Shown piece after piece: positions 17,116 through 28,433 of a stretch of 64,000 nucleotides of DNA. Below the pieces are notes generated by a model. It searched no databases. It was given only the letters and a program-made list of their open reading frames with translations, and was not told where the DNA came from. The first letter of the stretch is position 1, and the number at the start of each line of letters is the position of its first letter. This DNA comes from Spongiibacter thalassae (GTDB taxonomy: Bacteria; Pseudomonadota; Gammaproteobacteria; Pseudomonadales; Spongiibacteraceae), in NCBI RefSeq assembly GCF_012272835.1, contig NZ_JAAWWK010000002.1, forward strand, positions 711,451 through 775,450, written 5' to 3'. The translations under genes were made by a program, and so were the position numbers.

Positions 17116-18888
17116 ATGGCTAATATTCGCACAATAAGCTTTGACGGCGTTATCGTTGGTGGCGGCGGCGCAGGTATGCGCGCAGCCCTGCAGCTGGCGC
17201 AGTCCGGTTACAAAACAGCGGTAATTTCCAAGGTATTTCCAACCCGTTCGCACACTGTTTCGGCCCAGGGTGGTATCACCTGCGCCATCGCCAGTGCTGA
17301 TCCCCAGGATCAGTGGCAGTGGCACATGTACGATACGGTCAAGGGTTCAGACTACATTGGCGATCAGGAAGCGATCGAATACATGTGTAGCGTTGGTCCC
17401 GAGGCGGTATTTGAACTCGATCACATGGGTATGCCGTTTTCGCGTACCGAAGAAGGTCGTATTTACCAGCGTCCTTTCGGTGGTCAGTCCAAAAATTTCG
17501 GTGAGGGCGGTCAGGCCGCTCGTACCTGTGCTGCAGCTGACCGCACCGGTCACGCACTGCTGCACACCCTGTATCAGGGCAACCTGAAAAACAACACTGT
17601 GTTCTTCAACGAGTGGTACGCCACCGATATCGTGAAGAACCAGGACGGTGCCGTTGTCGGCGTAATGGCCATTTGCATCGAAACCGGTGAAGTAGTTTAC
17701 GTTAAATCCAAGGCTACTGTTTTTGCTACCGGCGGTGCTGGCAGGATCTATGCATCTACCACCAATGCGCATATCAATACCGGTGACGGTGTTGGTATGG
17801 CTCTGCGCGCGGGTTTCCCGGTGCAGGACATTGAAATGTGGCAGTTCCATCCCACCGGTATCGCCGGCGCGGGTGTTCTGGTTACAGAGGGCTGTCGCGG
17901 AGAGGGTGGTTACCTGATTAACAAAGACGGCGAGCGCTTCATGGAGCGTTACGCTCCGAACGCCAAAGACCTTGCGGGTCGCGACGTTGTTGCCCGCTCG
18001 ATGACTCTGGAAATTCTGGAAGGTCGCGGCTGTGGTCCCAATGGCGATCACGTCTATCTGAAACTCGATCACCTGGGTGAAGAAGTGCTGGAAAGCCGTC
18101 TGCCCGGTATTTGTGAGCTGTCCCGAACCTTTGCACATGCCGACCCGGTGAAAGAGCCAGTGCCGGTTGTGCCGACCTGTCACTATATGATGGGTGGTAT
18201 TCCCACCAACGTTCACGGTCAGGCGCTGACCGTCGATGCCAACGGCAACGACCAGGTGATTCCAGGTCTGTATGCCTGCGGTGAAGTGGCTTGCGTATCT
18301 GTTCACGGCGCCAACCGTCTGGGCGGTAACTCGCTGCTGGATCTGGTGGTATTTGGTCGCGCTTCGGGTCTATTCATCGAGAAGGCGCTGCGTGAAGGTG
18401 TAGAAATGCGCGATGCTTCCGAGAGCGACATCGAGCAAGCCAGCGCACGTCTGAACCGGGTGAACAACAGCACCGGTGGCGAGAAAGTTGCCGACCTGCG
18501 CACTGAGCTGCAAAACGTTATGCAGAATCACTTCGGCGTATTCCGCCGTGGCGATTACATGCAGGAAGGTATTCGCAAGCTGGCAGATCTGCGTGGCCGC
18601 ATTGAAAATGCCCATCTGGAAGACAAGAGCAGCGCCTACAACACAGCGCGTATCGAAGCGCTTGAGCTGCATAACCTGTTTGAAGTTGCCGAGGCGACCG
18701 CCATTGCCGCTGAAGAGCGCAAGGAAAGCCGTGGTGCTCACGCTCGCGACGATTTCCAGGAGCGCGACGATGAGAACTGGCTGTGTCACTCTCTGTACTT
18801 CCCCGGCGAGAAACGCGTTGCCAAGCGCGCGGTGAACTTTACACCGAAAACTCGCGAAGCCTTTGCACCTAAAGTGCGTACCTACTGA
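17116..18888 (+). CDS. sdhA: Succinate dehydrogenase flavoprotein subunit
   Basis: The 590-residue subunit oxidises succinate to fumarate. It has the FAD motif [19 protein letters not shown], the covalent-flavin motif [11 protein letters not shown] with the linking His, the substrate segment [23 protein letters not shown], the catalytic-Arg region [30 protein letters not shown], and the C-terminal cap ending [16 protein letters not shown]. Length and motifs are standard for complex II. Confidence 0.98.
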   Translation: MANIRTISFDGVIVGGGGAGMRAALQLAQSGYKTAVISKVFPTRSHTVSAQGGITCAIASADPQDQWQWHMYDTVKGSDYIGDQEAIEYMCSVGPEAVFELDHMGMPFSRTEEGRIYQRPFGGQSKNFGEGGQAARTCAAADRTGHALLHTLYQGNLKNNTVFFNEWYATDIVKNQDGAVVGVMAICIETGEVVYVKSKATVFATGGAGRIYASTTNAHINTGDGVGMALRAGFPVQDIEMWQFHPTGIAGAGVLVTEGCRGEGGYLINKDGERFMERYAPNAKDLAGRDVVARSMTLEILEGRGCGPNGDHVYLKLDHLGEEVLESRLPGICELSRTFAHADPVKEPVPVVPTCHYMMGGIPTNVHGQALTVDANGNDQVIPGLYACGEVACVSVHGANRLGGNSLLDLVVFGRASGLFIEKALREGVEMRDASESDIEQASARLNRVNNSTGGEKVADLRTELQNVMQNHFGVFRRGDYMQEGIRKLADLRGRIENAHLEDKSSAYNTARIEALELHNLFEVAEATAIAAEERKESRGAHARDDFQERDDENWLCHSLYFPGEKRVAKRAVNFTPKTREAFAPKVRTY

Positions 18889-18905
18889 TCTGGGGAGAAG
18901 AGAAA

Positions 18906-19622
18906 ATGTTGAAAGTCAGTCTCTATCGCTACAATCCTGAGGTCGATCAGGAGCCGTACATGCAAGACGTCGAGCTGGATACCGGGGGCAAAGACCTCAT
19001 GGTTCTCGACGTGCTTGAGCTGCTGAAAGCCAAAGACCCAACCCTGAGCTATCGCCGCTCATGCCGCGAAGGGGTTTGTGGCTCCGACGGCATGAATATC
19101 AATGGTAAAAACGGTCTGGCCTGTGTGACACCGATTTCAGAAGCACTGAAAAACGGTAAGGGCGGCAACACTCTGGTGCTGCGTCCGCTGCCCGGTCTGC
19201 CGGTCATTCGCGACCTCGTTATCGACATGAGTTTGTTCTACAAGCAGTATGAAAAGATCAAACCCTATCTGATTAACGATACGCCTGCCCCCGCAATTGA
19301 GCGGTTGCAGTCGCCTGAGGACCGTGAAAAACTCGACGGACTGTACGAGTGCATTCTGTGTGCCTGCTGTTCGACGGCGTGTCCGTCGTTCTGGTGGAAC
19401 CCGGATCGCTTTGTTGGGCCGAGCGGTCTGTTGCAGGCATACCGCTTTCTGGCCGATAGCCGTGACACCGCCACCGAGCAACGGTTGAGCGAACTGGATG
19501 ATCCATTCAGCGTATTCCGCTGCCATGGCATCCAAAACTGTGTCAACGTTTGCCCTAAAGGTCTGAACCCGACCAAGGCAATCGGTCATATTCGGAACAT
19601 GTTGCTGAGCCGCGCAAGCTAA
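18906..19622 (+). CDS. sdhB: Succinate dehydrogenase iron-sulfur subunit
   Basis: The 238-residue protein holds three clusters: [2Fe-2S] by CREGVCGSDGMNINGKNGLAC, [4Fe-4S] by CILCACCSTACPSFWW, and [3Fe-4S] by CHGIQNCVNVCPKGLNP. It carries electrons from SdhA to the quinone. The start at 18906 follows GGGGAGAAGAG. It ends 280 bases before sucA, and that gap has no U-tract terminator, so read-through into suc genes is likely. Confidence 0.98.
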   Translation: MLKVSLYRYNPEVDQEPYMQDVELDTGGKDLMVLDVLELLKAKDPTLSYRRSCREGVCGSDGMNINGKNGLACVTPISEALKNGKGGNTLVLRPLPGLPVIRDLVIDMSLFYKQYEKIKPYLINDTPAPAIERLQSPEDREKLDGLYECILCACCSTACPSFWWNPDRFVGPSGLLQAYRFLADSRDTATEQRLSELDDPFSVFRCHGIQNCVNVCPKGLNPTKAIGHIRNMLLSRAS

Positions 19623-19648
19623 TTGCGTTTCATCAGTAACACATATAA

Positions 19649-19826
19649 GCCCCGCGTCAGACGGGGCGTGATATCTGCGCGTATTGTGTCCTTTGGTGCC
19701 ACTGCGGTGGCACCGGAACAACTTACACTCGGTGCTTACCGGCACTAGCGAGAAAAATCGTATTGAGGGCCCGGGCTTCGGCCAGTGGTGTAGATCGGCC
19801 CTAAAGCGTACACTTAACGCTTTAGG
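19649..19826 (+). promoter_or_regulatory. Structured sucA leader
   Basis: Three strong inverted repeats lie in the 280-base sdhB-sucA gap: GCCCCG/CGGGGC (19649-19667), GGTGCCAC-TGCG-GTGGCACC (19695-19714, perfect 8 bp) and CCTAAAGCG/CGCTTTAGG (19800-19826, perfect 9 bp, 9-base loop). None has a T-tract. Structured sucA leaders (sucA and sucA-II RNA motifs) are known in other proteobacteria; I cannot say whether this is one of them. Confidence 0.5.
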
Positions 19827-19902
19827 CGTATAACAGATGCCAAGCGCCTTATCGGGCGAAGCCGCATCCGATGACCACTCCCTCGTTATCAGGTGGACAG
19901 GA

Positions 19903-22740
19903 ATGCAGAAAGCGTCAATGGAGCTTCTATGGAAGAGCTCCCATATATCCGGTGGCAATGCAGGCTATGTAGAAGACCTGTATGAAACCTACCTCAGTGA
20001 CCCCAACGCCGTTCCCGAAGAGTGGCGTAACTATTTTCAGCAATTGCCCCGCGTCAGCGAAACGGCAATTCGCGACATCCCCCACAGCCCCATCCGCGAC
20101 CACTTCGCCCATTTGGCCAAGCAGCAGCTGGTGCGCGCGACAAGCTCGACAAGCACCGATTTCAGCGACCATGAGCGCAAGCAGGTTCGCGTTATTCAGC
20201 TCGTCAGTGCCTACCGGCAGCGGGGCCACCAGGAGGCCCAGTTGGACCCTCTGGGGTTGTGGCAACGTCCGGGTGTGCCTGACTTAGAGTTGCAATACCA
20301 CCAGTTGAGCGAAGCGGATTACGACACCGTCTTCCAGACGGGTAGTTTGTATATCGGCAAAGACCAGGCGACGTTGCGCGAGATATACGATTCCCTGCGT
20401 CAGACCTATTGCCGCAGCATCGGTGCAGAGTTCATGCACATTGTCGATACCCGAGAGCGGGCTTGGATTCAGCAGCGAATGGAGAGCGTGCGCTCCAAGC
20501 CGGAATATGGCTTTGAGGCCCGCAGCCACCTGCTGGAGCGTCTGACCGCCGCCGAAGGGCTGGAAAAATCGCTGGGCTCAAAATACCCCGGCACCAAGCG
20601 CTTTGGTCTGGAGGGCGGCGAAAGCCTGATCCCGATGATGGATGCAATGATCCAGCGTGCGGGTGAATACGGCGCCAAAGAGATTGTCATTGGTATGGCC
20701 CACCGCGGCCGTTTGAACCTGCTGGTCAACATTCTCGGGAAAAATCCTGCAGAGCTGTTCGACGAGTTTGAAGGCAAGGTGAAATACCAGGGCTCTGCCG
20801 ACGTGAAGTACCACCAGGGCTTTTCGTCGAATGTGATGACCTCCGGTGGCGAAGTCCATCTGGCATTGGCGTTCAACCCCTCACACCTGGAGATTGTATC
20901 TCCTGTGGTCGAAGGCTCGGTACGCGCTCGCCAGGATCGCCGTAACGATCCTATCGGTGACCGGGTTGTGCCCATCGTGCTGCACGGTGACGCGGCCTTT
21001 GCTGGACAGGGTGTGGTCATGGAAACCTTCCAGATGTCCCAGACCCGCGGCTACAAAACCGGCGGTACGGTGCATGTTGTCATTAACAACCAGGTTGGTT
21101 TCACCACCAGCTTGCAGGAAGATGCGCGCTCTACCGAATACTGTACCGATGTTGCCAAAATGGTTCAGGCGCCGATTTTCCACGTAAACGGTGATGACCC
21201 CGAGGCGGTGCTGTTTGTGTCCCAGCTTGCCGCTGACTTCCGCCAGGAATTCAAAAAAGACGTGGTAGTAGACCTGATCTGCTATCGCCGTCGCGGCCAC
21301 AATGAGGCCGATGAGCCTTCGGGCACGCAGCCGCTGATGTACAAGCAGATTGCCAAACAGAAGAGCACCCGCGAACTGTATGTCGCGCGCTTGCTGGACG
21401 AAGGGGTGATCGACCAGGAGCTGGCAGACAAAATGGCCGCCGACTACCGCCAGGCCCTTGAAGATGGCGAGCATGTTGCCAAGAGTCTGGTGAAAGAACC
21501 CAATACCGAACTGTTTGTTGACTGGACGCCCTACCTCGGCCACGAGTGGGATGTCGCCGGTGACACGTCGATTACCGCCAAGGAACTGAAGGATATCGCC
21601 GAGGCGATAAACCACGTCCCCGAAGGTTTCAGTGTTCAGCGCCAGGTCGCCAAGATTTACGAAGACCGCCGCAAAATGGCTGCAGGGGCTATGCCGATCA
21701 ACTGGGGCTTCGCTGAAACCCTGGCCTACGGAACGCTGCTGCGCGCGGGTCACCCGGTGCGTTTGACCGGTCAGGATGTCGGTCGGGGTACCTTCTCCCA
21801 CCGTCATGCGGTATTGCACAATCAGAACGACGCAGGCCGCTATGTGCCTCTGCAGCACATTTCAGAGTCGCAGCCGGCGTTTGATATTTACGATTCGCTG
21901 CTGTCAGAGGAGGCTGTACTGGCTTTCGAGTACGGCTATGCCACCACCCAACCCAAGGCTCTGGTCATCTGGGAAGCCCAGTTTGGTGACTTCGCTAACG
22001 GTGCCCAGGTGGTGATCGACCAGTTTATCAGTAGCGGTGAACTCAAGTGGGGTCGCCTCTGTGGTCTGACCATGCTGTTGCCCCACGGCTACGAAGGGCA
22101 AGGGCCAGAGCATTCCTCTGCGCGTCTGGAGCGCTTCCTGCAACTGTGTGCTGAGCACAATATTCAGGTTTGTGTGCCATCAACACCGGCGCAAGTATTC
22201 CATATGCTGCGCCGTCAGGTAGTGCGTCCGCTGCGTCGGCCGCTGGTGGTAATGTCGCCCAAGAGCCTGCTTCGCCATAAAGAGGCCGTCTCAACCTTGG
22301 AAGAACTCACCGTAGGGCAATTCCAGAACGTTATTGACGAGACCGACGATATTGATATGTCCAAGGTCACACGACTGATCCTGTGCAGCGGCAAGGTGTA
22401 TTACGACCTGCGTGCAGCCCGTCGCGAGCATGGTAAAGACTCCATCGCCATTGTTCGTCTTGAGCAGCTGTATCCGTTCCCCTACGATGACTTGCGCAAT
22501 GTTATCGCCCAGTACCCCAACCTGAAAAAGGTGGTGTGGTGCCAGGAAGAGCCGCGTAACCAGGGGGCGTGGTACAACAGTCGCCATCGTATGGCTCGGG
22601 TGATTCGCAGTTTCAAACCCGAGAAAAATCTTCTGCTCGGCTATGTTGGCCGCGAGCCCTCGGCGTCTCCCGCTGCGGGATATATGGCGCTGCACCTCAA
22701 GCAGCAGGAAGAGTTCATCAGTCAGGCACTCAAACTCTGA
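19903..22740 (+). CDS. sucA: 2-oxoglutarate dehydrogenase E1 component
   Basis: The thiamine-diphosphate enzyme decarboxylates 2-oxoglutarate and loads succinyl on SucB. Its start MQKASMELLWKSSHISGGNAGYVEDLYETYL matches Pseudomonas SucA; an in-frame ATG 66 bases upstream is not conserved in character. GMAHRGRLNLLVNILGK, HGDAAFAGQGVVMETFQMSQTRGY and VINNQVGFTTS mark the cofactor site, and the C-terminal domain has WCQEEPRNQGAWYNSRHR. At 945 residues it is full length. It follows sdhB and is 55 bases before sucB. Confidence 0.97.
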   Translation: MQKASMELLWKSSHISGGNAGYVEDLYETYLSDPNAVPEEWRNYFQQLPRVSETAIRDIPHSPIRDHFAHLAKQQLVRATSSTSTDFSDHERKQVRVIQLVSAYRQRGHQEAQLDPLGLWQRPGVPDLELQYHQLSEADYDTVFQTGSLYIGKDQATLREIYDSLRQTYCRSIGAEFMHIVDTRERAWIQQRMESVRSKPEYGFEARSHLLERLTAAEGLEKSLGSKYPGTKRFGLEGGESLIPMMDAMIQRAGEYGAKEIVIGMAHRGRLNLLVNILGKNPAELFDEFEGKVKYQGSADVKYHQGFSSNVMTSGGEVHLALAFNPSHLEIVSPVVEGSVRARQDRRNDPIGDRVVPIVLHGDAAFAGQGVVMETFQMSQTRGYKTGGTVHVVINNQVGFTTSLQEDARSTEYCTDVAKMVQAPIFHVNGDDPEAVLFVSQLAADFRQEFKKDVVVDLICYRRRGHNEADEPSGTQPLMYKQIAKQKSTRELYVARLLDEGVIDQELADKMAADYRQALEDGEHVAKSLVKEPNTELFVDWTPYLGHEWDVAGDTSITAKELKDIAEAINHVPEGFSVQRQVAKIYEDRRKMAAGAMPINWGFAETLAYGTLLRAGHPVRLTGQDVGRGTFSHRHAVLHNQNDAGRYVPLQHISESQPAFDIYDSLLSEEAVLAFEYGYATTQPKALVIWEAQFGDFANGAQVVIDQFISSGELKWGRLCGLTMLLPHGYEGQGPEHSSARLERFLQLCAEHNIQVCVPSTPAQVFHMLRRQVVRPLRRPLVVMSPKSLLRHKEAVSTLEELTVGQFQNVIDETDDIDMSKVTRLILCSGKVYYDLRAARREHGKDSIAIVRLEQLYPFPYDDLRNVIAQYPNLKKVVWCQEEPRNQGAWYNSRHRMARVIRSFKPEKNLLLGYVGREPSASPAAGYMALHLKQQEEFISQALKL

Positions 22741-22795
22741 GTACGGACTACGCATATTACAGACGCTTGCAGCGATATAAACGACAGGATGAAAG

Positions 22796-23992
22796 ATGAG
22801 TACTGAAATCAAAGCGCCAACTTTTCCGGAGTCTGTGGCCGATGGTTCAATAGCAACCTGGCACAAACAGGTCGGAGAATCTGTTAAACGCGACGAACCC
22901 TTGGTGGATATTGAAACCGACAAGGTTGTTCTTGAAGTCGTGGCACCCGCCGACGGCGTGTTGAAGGAAATTATTCACGCCGAAGGCAGCACCGTACTGA
23001 GCGACGAGCTGATAGCCCTGTTTGACGAGGGTGCCGCTGGTGCGGACGCGCCGGCAGCAGCTCCTGCCGCTGAAGCACCTGCCAGCAGCGATGATCTCAA
23101 AGTAAGCCCAGCTGCACGCAAAGCTGCGGAAGAAAAGGGGATTGATGTCAGTGTGATTGCCGGTAGTGGCAAGGGTGGACTGATCACCAAAGAAGACGTA
23201 ATGAATTACAAGGCGCCCGCGGCGCCAAGTAAAACCGAGCCAGCAGCCAAAGCCGCTCCGGCTCCGGCGGTCGATGTGCCAGCCGGCGACCGCGTTGAAA
23301 AGCGTGTGCCCATGACGCGCCTGCGCAAGCGAGTGGCCGAGCGTCTGCTCGAAGCCACAAGCACCACGGCAATGCTGACAACCTTTAATGAAGTCAACAT
23401 GAAGCCGATGATGGAGCTGCGCAGTCAGTACAAGGAGCTGTTTGAAAAGAGCCACAACGGCACGCGACTGGGCTTTATGGGGCTGTTTGTCAAAGCGGCC
23501 TGTGAAGCACTGAAGCGCTTCCCCGCAGTGAACGCCTCAATCGACGGCGACGACATCGTTTATCACGGTTACCAGGATATCGGTGTTGCGGTATCGACTG
23601 AAAAAGGTCTGGTTGTGCCGGTTTTGCGCGATGCGGATCAAATGAGTATTGCCAAGGTCGAGGACCGGGTTCGCGATTTTGGTCTGCGCGCCCGCGACGG
23701 TAAACTGGGTATCGATGAGATGACCGGAGGCACCTTTACCATCACTAATGGTGGGGTATTCGGTTCCTTGCTCTCTACGCCGATTCTCAATCCACCGCAA
23801 ACAGCGATTCTGGGTATGCACAAAATTCAGGACCGTCCGATGGCCGTGAATGGCGAAGTCGTGATTCTGCCGATGATGTACCTCGCGCTGTCCTATGACC
23901 ACCGTTTAATCGACGGTAAGGACGCGGTGCAGTTCCTGGTGACGATCAAGGACTTGATCGAGGATCCTGCACGTATTCTGCTGGAAATCTGA
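22796..23992 (+). CDS. sucB: 2-oxoglutarate dehydrogenase E2 (dihydrolipoyl succinyltransferase)
   Basis: The 398-residue core enzyme has an N-terminal lipoyl domain (1-77; lipoyl Lys in [15 protein letters not shown]), an Ala/Pro linker, a peripheral-subunit-binding domain ([33 protein letters not shown]), a second linker, and the catalytic domain from about 165 ending with [15 protein letters not shown] (HxxxDG). The start at 22796 follows AGGATGAAAG. It transfers succinyl to CoA inside the multienzyme complex with SucA and Lpd. Confidence 0.97.
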   Translation: MSTEIKAPTFPESVADGSIATWHKQVGESVKRDEPLVDIETDKVVLEVVAPADGVLKEIIHAEGSTVLSDELIALFDEGAAGADAPAAAPAAEAPASSDDLKVSPAARKAAEEKGIDVSVIAGSGKGGLITKEDVMNYKAPAAPSKTEPAAKAAPAPAVDVPAGDRVEKRVPMTRLRKRVAERLLEATSTTAMLTTFNEVNMKPMMELRSQYKELFEKSHNGTRLGFMGLFVKAACEALKRFPAVNASIDGDDIVYHGYQDIGVAVSTEKGLVVPVLRDADQMSIAKVEDRVRDFGLRARDGKLGIDEMTGGTFTITNGGVFGSLLSTPILNPPQTAILGMHKIQDRPMAVNGEVVILPMMYLALSYDHRLIDGKDAVQFLVTIKDLIEDPARILLEI

Positions 23993-24003
23993 TCCGGGAA
24001 TAG

Positions 24004-25497
<1,494 letters not shown>

Positions 25498-25498
25498 A

Positions 25499-25547
25499 TT
25501 TGCGGTAGTCCGCAAAATTGGGGAAAATGCAGTCCCGAATTTTGCGG
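25499..25547 (+). promoter_or_regulatory. Mutually exclusive hairpins in the sucC leader
   Basis: Stem A pairs TTTGCGG (25499-25505) with CCGCAAA (25510-25516). Stem B pairs CCGCAAAATT (25510-25519) with AATTTTGCGG (25538-25547), a perfect 10-bp arm extended inward by GGG/CCC. The two stems share 25510-25516 and cannot form together. Further downstream, GTGC/GCAC and AGCGG/CCGCT arms continue to about 25612. No T-tract follows. A cis-acting leader RNA is the simplest reading. Confidence 0.55.
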
Positions 25548-25639
25548 CAACATCGCAATGTGCAAAGGGAGCGGGCCAATCGCACTGACAGGGATTCAGT
25601 CCGCTTAACACTTCCACAGACCGAGATGGTAATTCCAAC

Positions 25640-26806
25640 ATGAACCTTCACGAGTACCAAGGCAAACAACTGTTTGCTGAATACGGGCTGCCTGTGTCCA
25701 AAGGCTATGCCTGCGACACCCCGGAAGAGGCCGCAGCAGCAGCGGAAAAAATTGGCGGAGACAAGTGGGTTGTAAAAGCCCAGGTTCACGCCGGTGGCCG
25801 CGGTAAAGCTGGTGGCGTCAAACTGGTGAGCAGCACCGACGAGATCAAGGCCTTTGCCGAGAACTGGTTGGGCAAGAATCTGGTCACGTATCAGACAGAC
25901 GAAAATGGCCAACCCGTTTCCAAGATTCTGGTTGAGTCGTGCACAGATATCGACAAAGAGTTGTATCTGGGTGCAGTTGTCGATCGCGGTACCCGTCGCA
26001 TCGTTTTCATGGCGTCCACCGAAGGTGGCGTAGAGATCGAAAAAGTCGCCGAAGAGACTCCAGAGAAGATTCTCAAAGCGGTTATCGATCCCCTGACTGG
26101 CGCTCAGCCATACCAGGGCCGTGAGTTGGCGTTCCAGCTGGGCCTGAACCAGACCCAGGTGAAGCAGTTCGTCAATATCTTCATGGGACTGGCGAAAATG
26201 TTCCAGGAGAAAGACCTGGCGCTGCTCGAAATCAACCCGCTGGTTATCACCTCTGAAGGTAATCTGCACTGCCTGGACGCGAAAATCGTCATCGACGGCA
26301 ATGCAATTTACCGCCACAAAGACCTGCAAGCCATGCACGATCCCTCACAGGAAGACGAGCGTGAAGCACGTGCGGCTGAGTGGGACCTGAACTACGTTGC
26401 CCTGACCGGTAACATCGGTTGTATGGTAAACGGTGCTGGCCTGGCCATGGGCACCATGGACATCGTTTCTCTCCACGGTGGTTTCCCCGCTAACTTCCTC
26501 GACGTAGGCGGCGGCGCGACCAAAGAGCGTGTTACTGAAGCCTTCAAAATCATCCTCGAAGACAGCAACGTAAAAGCCGTGCTGGTTAACATCTTCGGCG
26601 GTATTGTGCGCTGTGACCTGATTGCCGAAGGCATCATCGGTGCAGTGAAGGAAGTAGGCGTCAGCGTACCCGTTGTGGTTCGTCTGGAAGGTAACAACGC
26701 TGAGCTGGGCTCAAAACTGTTGTCAGAATCAGGCCTCGACATTATTGCGGCCACCAGCCTGACCGACGCGGCTCAGCAAGCTGTTAAAGCAGCGGGGGGT
26801 AAATAA
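25640..26806 (+). CDS. sucC: Succinyl-CoA ligase, beta subunit
   Basis: The 388-residue ATP-grasp subunit begins [23 protein letters not shown] and has [20 protein letters not shown], the nucleotide-binding segment, and [18 protein letters not shown] plus [18 protein letters not shown] in the CoA-ligase domain. With SucD it converts succinyl-CoA to succinate with substrate-level phosphorylation. TAA overlaps the sucD ATG (TAATG), a sign of coupled translation for an equimolar complex. Confidence 0.98.
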   Translation: MNLHEYQGKQLFAEYGLPVSKGYACDTPEEAAAAAEKIGGDKWVVKAQVHAGGRGKAGGVKLVSSTDEIKAFAENWLGKNLVTYQTDENGQPVSKILVESCTDIDKELYLGAVVDRGTRRIVFMASTEGGVEIEKVAEETPEKILKAVIDPLTGAQPYQGRELAFQLGLNQTQVKQFVNIFMGLAKMFQEKDLALLEINPLVITSEGNLHCLDAKIVIDGNAIYRHKDLQAMHDPSQEDEREARAAEWDLNYVALTGNIGCMVNGAGLAMGTMDIVSLHGGFPANFLDVGGGATKERVTEAFKIILEDSNVKAVLVNIFGGIVRCDLIAEGIIGAVKEVGVSVPVVVRLEGNNAELGSKLLSESGLDIIAATSLTDAAQQAVKAAGGK

Positions 26807-27678
26807 TGGCTATTCTGATTAATAAAGACACGAAGGTAATCTGCCAGGGTTTCACTGGTGGTCAGGGTACTTTCCACTCAGAGCAGGCGATTGCCTACGG
26901 TACTAAAATGGTCGGCGGTGTTACCCCGGGCAAAGGCGGTACCGAGCATCTGGGCCTGCCGGTTTTCAACACCGTGAAAGAAGCGGTTGATGCAACCGGT
27001 GCGGAAGCCTCTGTTATCTACGTGCCCGCAGCATTCTGTAAGGATTCTATCCTGGAAGCTGCTAACGCAGGTATCAAACTGATCGTCTGCATCACTGAGC
27101 ACATTCCGGTTATGGATATGCTTGAGTGCAAAGTGAAGTGTGACGAGCTGGGTGTGCGCCTGATCGGGCCAAACTGCCCCGGTGTTATCACTCCCGGTGA
27201 ATGTAAAATCGGCATCATGCCTGGTCACATCCACCTGCCTGGCAAAGTGGGTATCGTTTCCCGCTCCGGTACACTGACCTACGAAGCGGTCAAGCAGACC
27301 ACTGACTTCGGTTTTGGCCAGTCTACCTGTGTCGGTATCGGCGGTGACCCGATTCCCGGTTCTAACTTCATCGACATTCTGGAAATGTTCGAGAAAGATC
27401 CCGCGACTGAAGCCATCGTTATGATCGGTGAAATCGGCGGATCTGCTGAAGAAGAAGCGGCGGCCTACATCAAGGCTAACGTGACCAAGCCTGTTGTGTC
27501 TTACATTGCCGGTGTAACCGCACCTGCAGGTAAGCGTATGGGCCACGCTGGTGCCATCATCTCCGGTGGTAAAGGTACTGCCGATGAGAAGTTTGCCGCT
27601 CTGGAAGACGCTGGTGTTAAAACCGTGCGTTCACTGGCGCAAATTGGCGATGCATTGAAAGAAGTTACTGGCTGGTAA
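26806..27678 (+). CDS. sucD: Succinyl-CoA ligase, alpha subunit
   Basis: The 290-residue subunit has the CoA-binding Rossmann domain ([18 protein letters not shown]), [20 protein letters not shown], and the phosphorylated His in [25 protein letters not shown]. It ends the TCA cluster and is followed by a strong terminator. Confidence 0.98.
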   Translation: MAILINKDTKVICQGFTGGQGTFHSEQAIAYGTKMVGGVTPGKGGTEHLGLPVFNTVKEAVDATGAEASVIYVPAAFCKDSILEAANAGIKLIVCITEHIPVMDMLECKVKCDELGVRLIGPNCPGVITPGECKIGIMPGHIHLPGKVGIVSRSGTLTYEAVKQTTDFGFGQSTCVGIGGDPIPGSNFIDILEMFEKDPATEAIVMIGEIGGSAEEEAAAYIKANVTKPVVSYIAGVTAPAGKRMGHAGAIISGGKGTADEKFAALEDAGVKTVRSLAQIGDALKEVTGW

Positions 27679-27695
27679 TTCCGGCCTGACTTGAG

Positions 27696-27721
27696 AAAGG
27701 CGGCTTTGGCCGCCTTTTTTT
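27696..27721 (+). terminator. Terminator of the TCA cluster
   Basis: AAAGGCGGC (27696-27704), TTTG loop, GCCGCCTTT (27709-27717) and further T, 17 bases after the sucD stop. Confidence 0.93.
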
Positions 27722-27808
27722 ATGTCTGTTGATCCGCACAGCGAGGTTTTACAATGCTGGTATTGGGTCAATAACTGAATTAGTATTCACATCTTGATAG
27801 AGGCCGGA

Positions 27809-28420
27809 ATGGTTTACCGAGAAACCCCTGATATCGCGCGTCGCAAGGCAGAATTGCGCGAACGGCTGCTGCAGAGTGCAGAGAGTCTGGTTCGCTCCGG
27901 TGGCTTCAAGGCACTGACCATACAAGCCCTGGCGGCCGATGCGGGGGTGAGTGTTGGCTCGGTATACCGTTATTTCAAGAACAAGGATCAGCTGGCAACA
28001 GAGGTTTTTGAGCATGCGACTCGCCGTGAATTGCGCGCGGTCGCGGCGGCGCTGACATCGGCAGAGAGCCCGGCGAGCTGCATCGCTGCCGGAACAAGGG
28101 TGTTTGCCGAGCGGGCATTTATGGCCCCTCGCTTCGCCTGGGCATTGATCGCAGAGCCTGTTGATGCGGCGGTCGATGTGGCACGGCTGGAATATCGCCG
28201 CAGTTACACTGCCTTGTTTGAGCGTGTCGTTGCTCGAGGGGTGGAACAGGGGCAGTTTGCCCCCCAGCGACCGGGTGTGACCGCTGCGGCCTTGGTAGGT
28301 GCGCTGGCAGAGAGTCTGCTTGGGCCACTGCGGGCCTCGGAAGAACAAAGTGAAGCGGAATTAATCAACGAATTGTGTCGTCTTTCGCTGCGAGCTGTGG
28401 GGGGCGACCCCCAGCCGTGA
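27809..28420 (+). CDS. TetR-family transcriptional regulator
   Basis: The 203-residue protein has an N-terminal helix-turn-helix in FKALTIQALAADAGVSVGSVYRYFKNKDQLATEVF, the TetR consensus; the C-terminal ligand domain starts near residue 70. ATG at 27809 has AGAGG just upstream; TTG at 27794 is an alternative. It ends 13 bases before an AidB-like dehydrogenase and probably controls it, perhaps in response to an acyl-CoA or fatty acid. Confidence 0.87.
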   Translation: MVYRETPDIARRKAELRERLLQSAESLVRSGGFKALTIQALAADAGVSVGSVYRYFKNKDQLATEVFEHATRRELRAVAAALTSAESPASCIAAGTRVFAERAFMAPRFAWALIAEPVDAAVDVARLEYRRSYTALFERVVARGVEQGQFAPQRPGVTAAALVGALAESLLGPLRASEEQSEAELINELCRLSLRAVGGDPQP

Positions 28421-28433
28421 AAGGAGTTGTACC

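Noticed and set aside
17347-18306. Long minus-strand frame inside sdhA, and similar ones in sucA, iorB, aroC and the 10.5-12.2 kb lipoprotein gene
   Set aside because: Each lies opposite a well-supported gene with conserved motifs; they follow from codon bias and high GC at third positions.
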